This document shows, one piece after another, positions 35,988 through 43,899 of a stretch of DNA of 64,000 bases. Position 1 is the stretch's first letter. Each line of letters starts with the position of its first letter. The notes under the pieces are model-generated. The model saw only the letters and a program-made list of their open reading frames with translations. It searched no databases and had not been told where the DNA came from. A program made the position numbers and the translations under genes. The DNA is from Micromonospora qiuiae (GTDB lineage Bacteria > Actinomycetota > Actinomycetes > Mycobacteriales > Micromonosporaceae): contig NZ_BOPC01000039.1 of the NCBI RefSeq assembly GCF_016863555.1, positions 1 through 64,000 of the forward strand. Direction: 5' to 3'.

Positions 35988-36986
35988 TCAGGTCGTCCAG
36001 ACCGCCCAGGCACCCGGCTCGGTCCACCAGGACCGCTTGCGGGTCAACTGCCCCTCCACACCGTCGTCCAAATAGGGCAGCGCGACCTCGTCGCGGGGCA
36101 GGACCGACACGGCCCGCCCTCGGGTGCGGCGCACCTCCAGGCGTACCCGACGGCGGCCCAGCCTCGACCGGGTGACCACCGGTACGGCCACCGCCACCTC
36201 GACCAGACCGTCGGTCGGGTCGGCCGTGGTGAGCAGAGCGACGTCGTCCAGCTGCGCGTACCCGCCCGCGTTACCGATGGCACAGGCCAGCAGCGGGTCG
36301 TCGCCGTTGGAGAGCACCGCGTCGTCCACCTCCACCCGGCCGCGCCAGTGCAGTGGGCGTCCGTCCTCGGCGGCGGCACCGAGCAGTGCGCCGTCCAGGG
36401 TCACCGAACCGCCGTCGTTGCGCAGCAGATCGAGGCGACGGACCGGGCCGTCGAGGACCGCGGCGGCCACCGCCGCCGGGTCACGCGGCAGCCCGAGCTG
36501 CGCGGCGAGGTCACGGTGCGCCGTGCTCTGCGCCGGATCGAGCGGCAGTACGCCGACCGGCGGCAGGTCCGGCACGGTCCGGTTGTCGGCCAGGTCGGCC
36601 GGTCGACGGCTGGGCGGTGGCGCGTACCGCCGGACCAGTCGGCGCAGCACGGCGCGCAACTGTGCGTCACCGGCGACCGCGACCACGAGCCTGGTCTTGG
36701 CATCCGGATCGGGCCAGGTGAGGCCGTCCGGCCTGGGCGGGCCGTCCAGCCGGGCCAGCACCTTGTCGATCTCGGCGTCCGATCGGGCCGTCACCATCTC
36801 GACCCGTGCACCCCGGGCGGTCAGGGCATCCGCGCAGGCCAACACGGGTACGCGGGGAGTCTCGCAGCGTTCCTCCGGGCCCTGGGCAGTGTCGGTCGCG
36901 CCGCCGCAGCAGGCGCCGCCGCTGCCGCACCCGGCCCCCGGAGCGTTCCGCTCCGAGCCCAGGGTGAGCAGTACCACGTCGTACAC
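35988..36986 (-). CDS. Diacylglycerol-kinase-like protein with degenerate nucleotide motif
   Basis: 332 residues from a GTG with AGGAGGAGC upstream. The layout follows the YegS/DAGK superfamily. The N-terminal Rossmann-like half has VVAVAGDAQLRAVLRRLVRR where the family normally has a GGDGT motif, and the beta-rich C-terminal half reads NGDDPLLACAIGN and VRLEVRRTRG. The N-terminal loop is unusual: GAGCGSGGACCGG has three Cys that might bind a metal. With the GGDG signature lost, catalysis is doubtful. It is separated by 67 bases from the EspI-like gene downstream and is divergent from purA. Confidence 0.65.
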   Translation of the reverse strand: MYDVVLLTLGSERNAPGAGCGSGGACCGGATDTAQGPEERCETPRVPVLACADALTARGARVEMVTARSDAEIDKVLARLDGPPRPDGLTWPDPDAKTRLVVAVAGDAQLRAVLRRLVRRYAPPPSRRPADLADNRTVPDLPPVGVLPLDPAQSTAHRDLAAQLGLPRDPAAVAAAVLDGPVRRLDLLRNDGGSVTLDGALLGAAAEDGRPLHWRGRVEVDDAVLSNGDDPLLACAIGNAGGYAQLDDVALLTTADPTDGLVEVAVAVPVVTRSRLGRRRVRLEVRRTRGRAVSVLPRDEVALPYLDDGVEGQLTRKRSWWTEPGAWAVWTT

Positions 36987-37112
36987 GGGTAGAGCTCCTC
37001 CTGCCTCTCGGCGCGACCCCTGCCGGTCGTGCCGTCACTACTTGTTAACCTGACACCCCGGGCTCGCTGACCGGTCGCCATCTGGCACCCGAGCCTTCTG
37101 GAGGCGAAAGAG

Positions 37113-38402
37113 ATGCCAGCGATCGTGCTTCTCGGCGCTCAGTGGGGCGACGAGGGCAAGGGCAAGGTTACCGACCTGCTGGGTGAGCGGGTCGACTACG
37201 TGGTCCGCTATTCCGGCGGCAACAACGCCGGCCACACGGTGATCACGCCGGACGGCCAGAAGTACGCTCTGCACCTGATGCCGTCGGGCGCGCTCTCCCC
37301 GAACGCGGTGATCGTCATCGGGAACGGTGTGGTGGTCGACCCGAAGGTGCTGCTCACCGAGATCGACGGGCTGGCCGAGCGCGGGGTCGACGTTTCCCGG
37401 CTGCGCATCTCCGGGGACGCGCATCTGATCATGCCGCACCACCGGGCGCTGGACCGGGTGGTCGAGCGGTACCTCGGCAGCGCGCGGATCGGCACCACCG
37501 GCCGGGGCATCGGCCCGGCGTACGGCGACAAGGTCGCCCGGATGGGGATCCGGGTGCAGGACCTGCTCGACCCGGGGATCCTGCGCAAGAAGCTGGAACT
37601 CGCGTTGCGCGAGAAGAACCAGGTGCTGTTCAAGGTCTACAACCGCAAGGCGATCGACCTCGACGCCACCATCGAGGAGTACCTGGCGTACGCGGAGCGG
37701 CTGCGGCCGTACATCGCGGAGACCCGGGGGATGCTCTGGGACGCGCTGGATCGCGGCGACACCGTGCTGCTGGAGGGCGCTCAGGCCACCATGCTCGACA
37801 TGGACCACGGCACGTACCCCTTCGTCACCTCGTCGAACCCGACGGCGGGCGGGGCGTGTGTGGGCGCGGGCATCCCGCCCACCGCCATCACGAAGGTGAT
37901 CGCGGTGAGCAAGGCGTACACCACCCGGGTCGGCTCGGGACCGTTCCCCACGGAACTGTTCGACGAGAACGGTCAGCACCTGCGCAAGGTCGGCCGGGAG
38001 TACGGCACCACGACCGGCCGGGAGCGCCGGTGCGGCTGGTTCGACGCGGTGGTGGCCCGGTATGCCTGCCGCCTCAACGGCGTCACCGACCTGGTCATCA
38101 CGAAGCTGGACGTGCTCACCGGGCTGCCGAAGGTGCCGATCTGCGTCGGGTACGAGATCAACGGCAAGCGGTTCGACGAGATGCCGATGACCCAGACCGA
38201 CTTCCACCACGCCACCCCGATCTACGAGGAGCATGACGGCTGGTGGGAGGACATCACCGAGGCCCGCACCGAGGCTGAGCTGCCCGAGAACGCGAGACGC
38301 TACCTCGCCCGCATCGAGGAACTCTGCGGCACCCAGGTCTCCGTGGTGGGCGTAGGCCCCGGCCGCGAGGAAAACGTAACCCGCCACCCTCTCCTCCCCT
38401 AA
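37113..38402 (+). CDS. purA: Adenylosuccinate synthase
   Basis: PurA joins IMP and aspartate using GTP, the first step from IMP to AMP. 429 residues, full length. Key motifs are GAQWGDEGKGK (catalytic Asp), NNAGHTV (catalytic His), TTGRGIGPAYGDK and GSGPFPTEL. ATG start with GGAGG upstream. A second, divergent PurA-like protein is encoded at 59,262-60,671, but this one carries all the canonical residues and should be the housekeeping enzyme. The stop is followed at 20 bases by the inverted-repeat element that borders the AbiEi/DUF559 gene. Confidence 0.98.
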   Translation: MPAIVLLGAQWGDEGKGKVTDLLGERVDYVVRYSGGNNAGHTVITPDGQKYALHLMPSGALSPNAVIVIGNGVVVDPKVLLTEIDGLAERGVDVSRLRISGDAHLIMPHHRALDRVVERYLGSARIGTTGRGIGPAYGDKVARMGIRVQDLLDPGILRKKLELALREKNQVLFKVYNRKAIDLDATIEEYLAYAERLRPYIAETRGMLWDALDRGDTVLLEGAQATMLDMDHGTYPFVTSSNPTAGGACVGAGIPPTAITKVIAVSKAYTTRVGSGPFPTELFDENGQHLRKVGREYGTTTGRERRCGWFDAVVARYACRLNGVTDLVITKLDVLTGLPKVPICVGYEINGKRFDEMPMTQTDFHHATPIYEEHDGWWEDITEARTEAELPENARRYLARIEELCGTQVSVVGVGPGREENVTRHPLLP

Positions 38403-38421
38403 CCCCCCGGGGCTGAATCCC

Positions 38422-38486
38422 GCGTTGATCATGAAGTTGTTGCCATCCACTCCGGCGTGTCGGGGCAATAACTTCATGATCAACGC
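38422..38486 (+). repeat. Inverted-repeat element, copy 1 (GTTGATCATGAAGTT arms)
   Basis: 23-base arms with one mismatch around a 19-base loop. The right 34 bases, including GGGGCAATAACTTCATGATC, recur almost unchanged in copy 2 at 39,540-39,573, in the same orientation. Confidence 0.9.
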
Positions 38487-38515
38487 AGCGGGAAGCCCAG
38501 CGGGAGCCGGTGGGG

Positions 38516-38545
38516 TTATCCACAGGGCCGGGGTGGTTATCCACA
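38516..38545 (+). promoter_or_regulatory. Two TTATCCACA (DnaA-box-like) sites
   Basis: Identical TTATCCACAGGG stretches start at 38,516 and 38,537, 21 bases apart, on the same strand before the AbiEi/DUF559 gene. TTATCCACA is the strong E. coli DnaA box. No other origin features are present, so they may instead be a control site of this gene. Confidence 0.45.
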
Positions 38546-38587
38546 GGGGCTTTTGTCGATCTCCGTGGACCGGGACAGTCGGTCGAC

Positions 38588-39523
38588 GTGGATGCATTGA
38601 CGGTGGTGCGAAGGGTGGCCGCCGCCCAGGACGGCGTGGTCACTCTCGAGCAGGCGCGGACTGCCGGATTCAGCGTGCACGAGGTGCACCGCTTGTGTCG
38701 GGCCGGCCGGTGGCGCGCGGTGGCCAGAGGCGCCTACCTGGTCGATGCCGACCTGCACGATGGTGTTCCCCGCCGGGCGCAGATCAGGGCGGCGGTGGCA
38801 TCCTTCGGGCCCTCGGCCGCTGCGGTCCTGTCAACGGCCGCCGAGTTGCATCGGCTGACCGGGCCTGGTCCGACGGACGAAATCCATCTCTCGGTCCCGA
38901 GCTGCGCCGCGAAGCCGAACCGGCGAGATCATCCCCAGGTGGTCCTGCATCAACTGGTCATCGATCCGAGGCATCTCGTGCAGGTCAACGGCGTACCCGC
39001 CACCGGGCCCGTACGCACCGTCGCTGACCTGATCCTGCGGCTGGACCGTTACTCGGCCGTGTGCCTGCTCGACTCGGGGCTCAATCAGCGGCTCGTCGTG
39101 GCGGACGATCTGCCCGAGATACAACGACTCATCCGAGGGCGGCGTGGTGCGGTGGCGGCCCGCAATCATCTGGCCGAGGCGGACGGTCGGGCGCAGTCTC
39201 CGCTCGAGACGCGTACCCGGCTGCGCTGTGTCGACGGCAAGGTGCCACCCGACGTACTCCAACTCGAGGTGCGTGACCACGACGGCTATCTGCTCGGTGT
39301 CGGTGACCTGGGTTGGCGCCGGGACCGGATCGTCGCGGAGGCCGACGGCCGGGACGTCCACAGCACCCCGGACGCGGTCTTCGCTGACCGCCGCAGGCAG
39401 AATCGCATGCTCAACGCGGGCTGGACGGTTCTCCGCTTCACCTGGTCGGACACCCTCCGCCCCGACTACATCCCGTGGACCGTCCGGCAAGCCATGCGCG
39501 CCGCCCAACGCCGTCGATCATGA
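38588..39523 (+). CDS. AbiEi-like antitoxin domain plus DUF559 nuclease-fold protein
   Basis: 311 residues from a GTG (MDALTVVRRVAAAQ after initiation). The N-terminal 90 residues are the winged-helix AbiEi-type domain (VVTLEQARTAGFSVHEVHRL, then GRWRAVARGAYLV). A middle region follows. The C-terminus is a DUF559/Vsr-like PD-(D/E)XK fold (GVGDLGWRRDRIVAEADGRD, then NAGWTVLRFTWSD). The motif pieces D-x(n)-E-A-D are present. Such fusions are numerous in actinomycetes and are often called type IV antitoxin-like; a partner toxin is not present. The stop codon lies inside the left arm of inverted-repeat copy 2. A longer frame starting 78 bases upstream would run through the DnaA-like sites. Confidence 0.82.
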   Translation: MDALTVVRRVAAAQDGVVTLEQARTAGFSVHEVHRLCRAGRWRAVARGAYLVDADLHDGVPRRAQIRAAVASFGPSAAAVLSTAAELHRLTGPGPTDEIHLSVPSCAAKPNRRDHPQVVLHQLVIDPRHLVQVNGVPATGPVRTVADLILRLDRYSAVCLLDSGLNQRLVVADDLPEIQRLIRGRRGAVAARNHLAEADGRAQSPLETRTRLRCVDGKVPPDVLQLEVRDHDGYLLGVGDLGWRRDRIVAEADGRDVHSTPDAVFADRRRQNRMLNAGWTVLRFTWSDTLRPDYIPWTVRQAMRAAQRRRS

Positions 39524-39573
39524 GGTTGTTGTCACTCTTCCCGGCGTGTCGGGGCAATAACTTCATGATCAAC
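39513..39573 (+). repeat. Inverted-repeat element, copy 2
   Basis: Arms GTCGATCATGAGGTTGTTGTC and GGCAATAACTTCATGATCAAC pair imperfectly. The right half is identical to copy 1 over about 33 bases. It overlaps the end of the AbiEi/DUF559 gene and supplies its TGA. Confidence 0.88.
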
Positions 39574-39607
39574 AGCGTCGGAGAGGGGGTGGGTAGTATG
39601 CCGGGTT

Positions 39608-40858
39608 GTGCGTGTTCTGTTGCTGGGTGGTGGGGGGCGGGAGCATGCGCTCGCGCTCGGGCTGGTCGAGGATCCGGCGGTTGAGCAGTTGATCGCGGCT
39701 CCGGGAAATCCGGGGATCGCCGCGGTGGCGGAGCTGCGTTCCGTGGATGCCGTTGATCCGGCCGCTGTCGCCGCACTGGCGGTCGAGGTGCAGGCCGACC
39801 TGGTGGTGATCGGGCCGGAGGCGCCGCTGGTCGCCGGAGTGGCCGACGCGGTCCGGGCCAAGGGGATCGCGGTGTTCGGTCCGGGTGCCGAGGCTGCCCG
39901 GCTGGAAGGGTCCAAGGCGTTCGCCAAGGACGTGATGACCGCCGCCGGCGTACCCACCGCTCGCGCGCACACCTGCACCGAAACCGAGGACGTCGGTAAG
40001 GCGCTCGACGCGTTCGGCCCGCCGTACGTGGTCAAGAACGACGGCCTCGCCGCAGGCAAGGGCGTTGTCGTCACCGACCACAGGGCAGCCGCGCTGGAGC
40101 ACGCCCGCGAGTGCGGCCGGGTGGTCGTCGAGGAGTACCTCGCCGGCCCCGAGGTCTCGCTCTTCGTGGTGACCGACGGCGAGGCGGCGGTGCCGCTGCT
40201 GCCGGCGCAGGACTTCAAGCGCGTCGGCGACGGCGACACCGGGCCGAACACCGGCGGCATGGGCGCGTACGCCCCGCTGCCCTGGGCACCGCCCGGTCTG
40301 GTCGACGAGGTGATGCGCGATGTGGTGCACCCGACCCTGGCCGAGATGCGCCGCCGCGGTACGCCCTTCGCCGGCCTGCTCTACGTCGGGCTGGCGATCA
40401 CTGCGGCCGGCCCCCGGGTGATCGAGTTCAACGCCCGCTTCGGCGACCCGGAGACCCAGGTGGTGCTCGCCCTGCTGGAGACACCGCTGGCCGGGCTGCT
40501 GCACGCCGCCGCCACCGGCACGCTGGCCGAGCACCCGCCGCTGCGTTGGCGTGCGGGTGCCGCGGTGACCGTGGTGGTCGCCGCCGAGGGCTACCCGGCG
40601 AAGCCGCGTACCGGCGACGTGATCACCGGCGCGGCGCGTCCGGGGGTCATCCACGCCGGCACCACGCGCCGGGACACCGACGGCGCGTTGCTCTCCGCCG
40701 GCGGCCGGGTCCTCTGCGGTACGGCCACCGGCCCCGACCTGGCCGCCGCCCGCGACGCCGCCTACGAGTTGGTACGCGGCATCGACTTGGCCGGCTCGCA
40801 CCACCGCTCGGACATCGCCGCCGTAGCGGTCGACGGCCGGATCGTACTTCCGGCCTGA
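39608..40858 (+). CDS. purD: Phosphoribosylamine-glycine ligase
   Basis: GAR synthetase of purine biosynthesis, 416 residues, ATP-grasp fold. Motifs are LLLGGGGREHALAL at the start, VVKNDGLAAGKGVVV in the ATP-grasp B-domain, NTGGMGAYAP, and VIEFNARFGDPETQ with the metal-binding Glu and Asn. GTG start; no strong ribosome site. It lies in the same direction as purA, with the repeat-bordered gene between, which suggests that cassette entered an older purA-purD neighbourhood. Confidence 0.96.
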   Translation: MRVLLLGGGGREHALALGLVEDPAVEQLIAAPGNPGIAAVAELRSVDAVDPAAVAALAVEVQADLVVIGPEAPLVAGVADAVRAKGIAVFGPGAEAARLEGSKAFAKDVMTAAGVPTARAHTCTETEDVGKALDAFGPPYVVKNDGLAAGKGVVVTDHRAAALEHARECGRVVVEEYLAGPEVSLFVVTDGEAAVPLLPAQDFKRVGDGDTGPNTGGMGAYAPLPWAPPGLVDEVMRDVVHPTLAEMRRRGTPFAGLLYVGLAITAAGPRVIEFNARFGDPETQVVLALLETPLAGLLHAAATGTLAEHPPLRWRAGAAVTVVVAAEGYPAKPRTGDVITGAARPGVIHAGTTRRDTDGALLSAGGRVLCGTATGPDLAAARDAAYELVRGIDLAGSHHRSDIAAVAVDGRIVLPA

Positions 40859-41074
40859 CCACCACCGCAGGGCGATGAGCGCGGACGCGCCGCACGCGCG
40901 GTCGTGCGGCGGTGAAGGGGAGGAGCCCGAGGTCTGGCCGACGGTGCTCGGCATGCGCGGGCTTGGCTGGTCAGGCCAGGTCGGATCAGCCGATCGGCCA
41001 CCATCAGGCGTTGACACTCCGTGTCACGATCATCGTGGCCTTCACGGGCTGCGGGCTACGGGGAGGAGAACGCG

Positions 41075-41707
41075 GTGACCGACTTCCTCGGCGCGGCGCT
41101 GAGCTTTCCCACCGTGCTGTTCAGCTTCCTTCTGGTGGTCGTCATCGGCTACTGGCTGCTGGTGTTGACCGGCGTGCTGGATCTCGGCGACGACCTGGAC
41201 GTCGACGGCGTACCGGGTGCGGTCCTGGCCGGCCTCGGCCTCGGTGGTGTGCCCAGCGCCGTCATCTTCTCCCTGCTCGTCGCGGTGGCGTGGTTCGTCA
41301 GCCTCGCCGGTACGGCGCTGCTCGACGGCGTCGGCTTCGGTGCCGGCACCCGGATCGCAGTCTCGATCGGTGTCCTGCTGGCCGCCGCAGCCTGCGCGTG
41401 GCTGGTGACCCGGCTGGTCGCGGTGCCGCTGGGTCGGCTCTTCCCGGCGGAGACGGACGCCACCCGGCACGCTTTCGTCGGCCGATTGTGCGTGGTGCGC
41501 ACCGGTACGGTCACCGCCGACTTTGGTCAGGCCGAGGTGACCGCCGCGGACGGTTCGTCGGCGGTGGTGCAGATCCGCCAGCCGGGCGACGAGAAGTTGA
41601 CCTCCGGTAGCTCCGCTCTGATCTACGACTACGACACCGAGGGCGAGTTCTTCTGGGTGATGCCCGCCGGGCCCGCCTTCGACCCCCTGAGACATGCCCC
41701 CAAGTAG
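41075..41707 (+). CDS. NfeD/YqiJ-like membrane protein with OB-fold tail
   Basis: GTG start with a perfect GGGGAGGAGAA site; 210 residues. There are three or four hydrophobic helices (about 9-31, 44-72, 82-115), then a beta-rich C-terminal OB fold (FVGRLCVVRTGTV, then QIRQPGDEKLTSGSSALIYDY). This layout equals YqiJ of E. coli, whose gene sits beside the flotillin yqiK, exactly as the next gene here. NfeD-type proteins bind and organise flotillin in membrane microdomains. It is the first gene of the three-gene set. Confidence 0.85.
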   Translation: MTDFLGAALSFPTVLFSFLLVVVIGYWLLVLTGVLDLGDDLDVDGVPGAVLAGLGLGGVPSAVIFSLLVAVAWFVSLAGTALLDGVGFGAGTRIAVSIGVLLAAAACAWLVTRLVAVPLGRLFPAETDATRHAFVGRLCVVRTGTVTADFGQAEVTAADGSSAVVQIRQPGDEKLTSGSSALIYDYDTEGEFFWVMPAGPAFDPLRHAPK

Positions 41708-41877
41708 CCGCCCCTGGTGAGACGCGCCGCCCGCGGATCACCCCGACGTCAACCGGGCAGCCGGATCAACCCCCACCGGCCGGTCTGCCCCACGCTGCCC
41801 CTCGAGAAACCTCGAAAGGAGGATGCGCGGGCACCTGCGGCTCATCCGCCGGCCGTCACCGCCCGCGCGCCCAAGTC

Positions 41878-43899
41878 ATGGATGTCATCACCACCGGAAT
41901 CGGTGTACTCCTCGCCGTCGTCCTGCTCGTCGCGCTCGGCGTGGTGTTCATGGTCAGTCGGTTGTTTCGCAAGGTCGAGCAGGGCAAGGCGCTGATCATC
42001 TCCAAGATCCGGCGGGTCGACGTGACCTTCACCGGCGCGGTCGTGCTGCCCGTACTGCACAAGGCCGAGATCATGGACATCTCGGTCAAGACGATCGACA
42101 TCGAACGGACCGGTAACGAGGGCCTGATCTGCCGGGACAACATCCGCGCCGACATCCGGATCACCTTCTTCGTCCGGGTCAACAAGACCATTGAGGACGT
42201 CGTCAAGGTGGCGCAGGCGATAGGCACCGCGCGGGCCAGCGACCGTGAGACCTTGCAGGAGCTGTTCAACGCGAAGTTCTCCGAGGCGCTGAAGACGGTC
42301 GGCAAGCAGCTCGACTTCGTCGACCTCTACACCAAGCGCGACGAGTTCCGGGACCAGATCATCCGGGTCATCGGCACCGACCTCAACGGCTACAGCCTGG
42401 AGGACGCGGCGATCGACTTCCTGGAGCAGACGCCGATGTCGCAGCTCGACCCGGCCAACATCCTCGACGCCCAGGGCATCCGAAAGATCACCGAGCTGAC
42501 CGCACAGGAGAACGTCCGGACCAACGAGTTCCGGCGCAGCGAGGAGAAGGAGATCACCCGCCAGAACGTGGACGCCAAGGAGGCGATCCTGGAGTTGGAG
42601 CGGCGGCAGGCGGACGCCGAGGCCAAGCAGCGCCGTGAGATCGAGACCGTGCGGGCCCGCGAGGAAGCCGAGATCACCCGGGTACGCGCCGAGGAGCGGC
42701 TGCGGGCCGAGACCGCGAACATCCGTACCGAGGAGCAGTTGGGCATCCAGCACGAGAACCGGGCTCGGGAGATCGCGGTCGCGGAGAAGAACCGCGAGCG
42801 GGTCATCGCCATCGAGACCGAGCGGATCGAGAAGGATCGCCTGCTGGAGGTGATCAGCCGGGACCGGGAGACCGAGCTGAGCACGATCTCCAAGGACAAG
42901 GAGGTCGAGGCGGAGAAGCGGGCCATCGCCGAGGTGGTCCGGGAGCGGATCGCGGTCGAGAAGACCGTGGCCGAGCAGGAGGAGAACATCAAGCGGCTGC
43001 GGGTGGTCGAGGAGGCCGAGCGGACCCGCCAGGCGCTGGTCATCCAGGCCGAGGCCGAGGCGCAGGAGAACCTGGTCAAGGACATCAAGGCGGCGGAGGC
43101 CGCCGAGGCGGCGGCGAAGCACAAGGCCCGCGAGGAACTGGTGCTGGCCGAGGCCCGGCAGCAGGCCGCGGAGCTGGAGACCCGGGCGAAGATCCGGCTG
43201 GCCGAGGGGATCCAGGCCGAGTCGGCGGCGGCCGGTCTGGCCGAGGTGCAGGTCCAGGAGCGCAGCGCCGAGGCGATCGAGAAGGTCGGCCGTGCGGAGG
43301 CCGCCGTGGAGCGGGAGAAGGCGGTGGCCGCCGCCGACGCGGTGCGCGAGAAGCTGAAGGGCGAGGCCGAGGGTCTCACCGAGAAGGCCGCCGCGATGGC
43401 CGCGCTGGACGACGCGACCCGGGAGCACGAGGAGTACCGGCTGCGCCTGGAACTGGAGAAGGAGGTCCGCCTGGCCGGGCTGGACACCCAGCGGCAGGTC
43501 GCCGAGGCGCAGGCGACGCTGGTGGCCACCGGCCTGGAGAAGGCGAACATCGACATCGTCGGTGGGGACAGCGTCTTCTTCGACCGGCTGCTCAGCTCGA
43601 TCTCGTTCGGCAAGAGCGTGGACGGTTTCGTGGCCCACTCGGACGTGGCGAAGAACCTGGCCCAGCCGTGGCTGGACGGCAGCGCCAGCTTCACCGAGGA
43701 CCTCACCCGGATGGTCGGCTCGCTGCACAGCGCCGACGTGCAGAACCTCACCCTGTCGGCGTTCCTGGTGCAGCAGATGCGCGCCGGCAGCGCCGACCAG
43801 GGCAAGCTCCAGGAGTTGCTGAAGGCCGCGCAGCGCCTGGGCGTGGCGGAGACTCCGGTCGCCGCCCTGACGGGCTCGCGGGAGCGCGCCGGTGAGTGA
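41878..43899 (+). CDS. Flotillin (SPFH, YqiK type)
   Basis: 673 residues. One N-terminal membrane helix (7-28) is followed by the SPFH domain (about 30-205, with DNIRADIRITFFVRVNKT). A very long charged coiled-coil (about 210-530, with many AEA and REE heptads such as RREIETVRAREEAEITRVRA) comes next. The C-terminal oligomerisation region is FGKSVDGFVAHSD. Flotillins scaffold membrane microdomains. The start ATG has a poor ribosome site but MDVITTGIG is the expected beginning. The last 8 bases overlap the GTG of the giant ATPase, so translation is coupled and the products probably act together. Confidence 0.93.
   Translation: MDVITTGIGVLLAVVLLVALGVVFMVSRLFRKVEQGKALIISKIRRVDVTFTGAVVLPVLHKAEIMDISVKTIDIERTGNEGLICRDNIRADIRITFFVRVNKTIEDVVKVAQAIGTARASDRETLQELFNAKFSEALKTVGKQLDFVDLYTKRDEFRDQIIRVIGTDLNGYSLEDAAIDFLEQTPMSQLDPANILDAQGIRKITELTAQENVRTNEFRRSEEKEITRQNVDAKEAILELERRQADAEAKQRREIETVRAREEAEITRVRAEERLRAETANIRTEEQLGIQHENRAREIAVAEKNRERVIAIETERIEKDRLLEVISRDRETELSTISKDKEVEAEKRAIAEVVRERIAVEKTVAEQEENIKRLRVVEEAERTRQALVIQAEAEAQENLVKDIKAAEAAEAAAKHKAREELVLAEARQQAAELETRAKIRLAEGIQAESAAAGLAEVQVQERSAEAIEKVGRAEAAVEREKAVAAADAVREKLKGEAEGLTEKAAAMAALDDATREHEEYRLRLELEKEVRLAGLDTQRQVAEAQATLVATGLEKANIDIVGGDSVFFDRLLSSISFGKSVDGFVAHSDVAKNLAQPWLDGSASFTEDLTRMVGSLHSADVQNLTLSAFLVQQMRAGSADQGKLQELLKAAQRLGVAETPVAALTGSRERAGE

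Noticed and set aside
38516..38545. Chromosome origin suggested by DnaA-like boxes
   Set aside because: Only two boxes are present, with no AT-rich unwinding region and no dnaA, dnaN or gyr genes nearby.
40875..41078. Small plus-strand frame of 67 codons between purD and the NfeD-like gene
   Set aside because: There is no ribosome site, the composition is odd, and it overlaps the NfeD gene start. The 216-base gap is better seen as promoter region.
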